DNA of 14,551 nucleotides from JBGPJM01 sp041485385 (lineage in GTDB: Bacteria > Planctomycetota > Phycisphaerae > Phycisphaerales > UBA1924), in assembly GCA_041485385.1 (NCBI GenBank), contig JBGPJM010000124.1:1-14551 (forward strand), written 5' to 3'. The notes below the pieces were generated by a model. The model had not been told where the DNA came from. It searched no databases and saw only the letters and a program-made list of their open reading frames with translations. Positions 13,589 through 14,551 of the stretch are shown here, in pieces. The position numbers were made by a program, and so were the translations under genes. Position 1 is the first letter of the stretch. Each line of letters begins with the position of its first letter.

Positions 13589-14269
13589 ATGACTGCTGCG
13601 CGGCCGGCTTCGCTCAATGTTTTGTTCATCGGGAATAGCTTCACGGCGCGGAACGATGTGCCGGGGTTGATCGAGGGGTTGGCGGCGGCGCGGGGGTTGG
13701 GGATGGAGCATCGGCTGATCAGCGCGGGGGGGGCGTCTCTGAAGATGCACTGGAACAAGGGTGAGGCGGTGAAGGCGATGCAGCGGGGGTCGGGGGGGAA
13801 CGCGGAGAGGTATGACTTTGTCGTTCTGCAGGAGCAGAGCACGCTGCCGGTGAAGAACGCCGCGAGGATGCACGAGAGCGTGCGGCTGTTCGATGGGGCG
13901 ATCCGTGATGCGGGTCGGGGAGGGGGGGCGAAGATGGCGCTGTACCTGACGTGGGCGCGGCAGCACACGCCGGAGGCGCAGAAGGTGATCACGGAGGCGT
14001 ACATGTCGATCGGGCGGGAGCTCGGGGCGACGGTGGTGCCGGTGGGGGTGGCGTGGGAGCGGTTTCTTCGCGGGCACGATCGGCCGGTGCTGCACGACAA
14101 GGACAAGAGCCATCCGACGCTCGCCGGCTCGTACCTGGCGGCGTGCGTGTTCTTCGGGGTGTTGTTCGAGCAGAGCCCGGTGGGGATCGCGGCGGAGGTG
14201 GAGGGGCTGAGCGCGGGGGATGTGGAGGTGCTGCAGCGGGCGGCGGCGGAGGTGCTGGAGGTTTCGTGA
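13589..14269 (+). CDS. SGNH/GDSL-like hydrolase
   Basis: A protein of 226 residues resembling SGNH hydrolases, which cleave esters such as acetyl groups on sugars. The nucleophile block is VLFIGNSFTARND with Ser17. A Gly block appears as ISAGGASLKMHW, then YDFVVLQEQSTLP, and the C-terminal catalytic block is DKSHPTLAGSYLAACVFF with Asp172 and His175 in the DxxH arrangement. The LQEQS and HPTxxGSYLAA blocks recall DUF4886-type members. There is no signal peptide before the first strand, so the mature form may be cytoplasmic unless another start is used. The ATG has AAGGA upstream and is 31 bases after the previous stop, so the two genes are probably co-transcribed. It contains several G7-G8 runs (13726-13733, 13792-13798, 13922-13928). 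Substrate unknown. Confidence 0.85.
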   Translation: MTAARPASLNVLFIGNSFTARNDVPGLIEGLAAARGLGMEHRLISAGGASLKMHWNKGEAVKAMQRGSGGNAERYDFVVLQEQSTLPVKNAARMHESVRLFDGAIRDAGRGGGAKMALYLTWARQHTPEAQKVITEAYMSIGRELGATVVPVGVAWERFLRGHDRPVLHDKDKSHPTLAGSYLAACVFFGVLFEQSPVGIAAEVEGLSAGDVEVLQRAAAEVLEVS

Positions 14270-14274
14270 GGTTC

Positions 14275-14366
14275 TTTGAGGTTCGGGGTAGGTTTTTTGA
14301 GGTTCGATGGGGGTTTTTTGAGGTTCGGCGAGGTTTTTTGAGGTTTTCGGGGGTTTTTTGAGGTTC
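14275..14366 (+). repeat. GT-rich tandem array of 20-21-base units
   Basis: TTTGAGG recurs at 14275, 14296, 14317, 14337 and 14357, with spacing 21, 21, 20 and 20. The unit is close to TTTGAGGTTCGxxGxGGTTT. The plus strand is almost pure G and T. Related GAGGTT pieces begin inside the SGNH gene (14257 and 14268), and its TGA stop (14267-14269) lies in one of them, so the array seems to have grown out of the gene's 3' end. Confidence 0.85.
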
Positions 14367-14551
14367 TTTTTTGGGGAGTTTTTGATGTAAGTGGTTGTGG
14401 GTGCTGGAGTTGTGTTGGTTAGTGGCTGCTTGGTTGGGTCGGGCGCTGAAAATGAATCGATTGAAAATAAGTGAGCAGTAAGCTGTGAGCAGATGTGGGG
14501 AGAAGAGGGGCGGGGGGGAGAGGGGACGAGAAGGGTCGAGAGATTTTGAGA
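14367..14551. other. End of window, lower GC, no gene seen
   Basis: No open frame with recognisable content. The composition shifts: 14380-14480 is richer in A and T than the rest of the window. The last 60 bases (about 14490-14551) are almost all purine on the plus strand. GTGAGCAG occurs twice close together (around 14472 and 14486). Confidence 0.4.

Noticed and set aside
11935..14106. Minus-strand open frame of 723 codons spanning the triple-repeat and SGNH genes
   Set aside because: It runs across two genes and their spacer in antisense, is Arg/Pro/His-rich and lacks domain signatures.
14275..14366. CRISPR array
   Set aside because: The units are 20-21 bases and directly adjacent, without unique spacers, and no cas genes are present.

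Overview
The window is GC-rich bacterial DNA, and its gene content suggests a planctomycete, probably of the Phycisphaerae. This is inferred from family resemblance only. The clues are a dockerin-like tail with paired calcium-loop segments (GDWNGDGKIDGSDLTDFLQ), a HAF-repeat exported protein, a secreted protein made of three tandem domains with an FLDGH-type motif, and a two-helix plus four-helix-bundle sensor on a hybrid kinase. No 16S rRNA or tRNA is present to confirm it.

Layout. Positions 1-618 hold the 3' part of folP (dihydropteroate synthase), cut by the window edge. Positions 619-2055 are accessory DNA: a palindromic repeat (806-919), a minus-strand PilZ gene (928-1317), a second repeat block (1641-1682) and a frameshifted, truncated tyrosine-recombinase remnant (about 1690-1900, minus). 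Positions 2056-3903 (minus) encode a receiver-HDOD protein. Divergent from it is a tight three-gene operon, 4245-9325 (plus): a 1205-residue membrane hybrid histidine kinase with two receivers, a free HPt protein, and a receiver-HD-GYP protein. Positions 9453-10610 hold two broken genes for exported proteins: the 3' remnant of a protease-like protein with a dockerin-like tail, and a frameshifted HAF-repeat protein. A second, uninterrupted copy of the palindromic repeat pair (10679-10829) and about 400 bases without a convincing gene follow. Then come two small hypothetical ORFs (11233-11463, 11492-11758), a secreted triple-repeat protein (11881-13557), an SGNH-hydrolase-like protein (13589-14269), and a GT-rich tandem array growing out of the last stop codon (14275-14366).

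How the genes fit together. The central operon has every step of a His-Asp-His-Asp phosphorelay: His680 and receiver Asp971/Asp1120 of the kinase, His72 of the HPt protein, and Asp51 of the output protein. The output protein keeps the full set of HD-GYP metal ligands, so the pathway probably ends in cyclic-di-GMP breakdown. A PilZ protein (a typical cyclic-di-GMP receptor) and a receiver-HDOD protein flank it, making this a likely cyclic-di-GMP signalling island.

Most unusual points: the PilZ gene lies between the two halves of a repeat that is contiguous elsewhere in the window, next to a dead integrase; the first PAS domain of the kinase is split by an in-frame insert of about 77 residues with internal GATP-type repeats; and the 9.8-kb signalling segment lies between same-orientation copies of the repeat.
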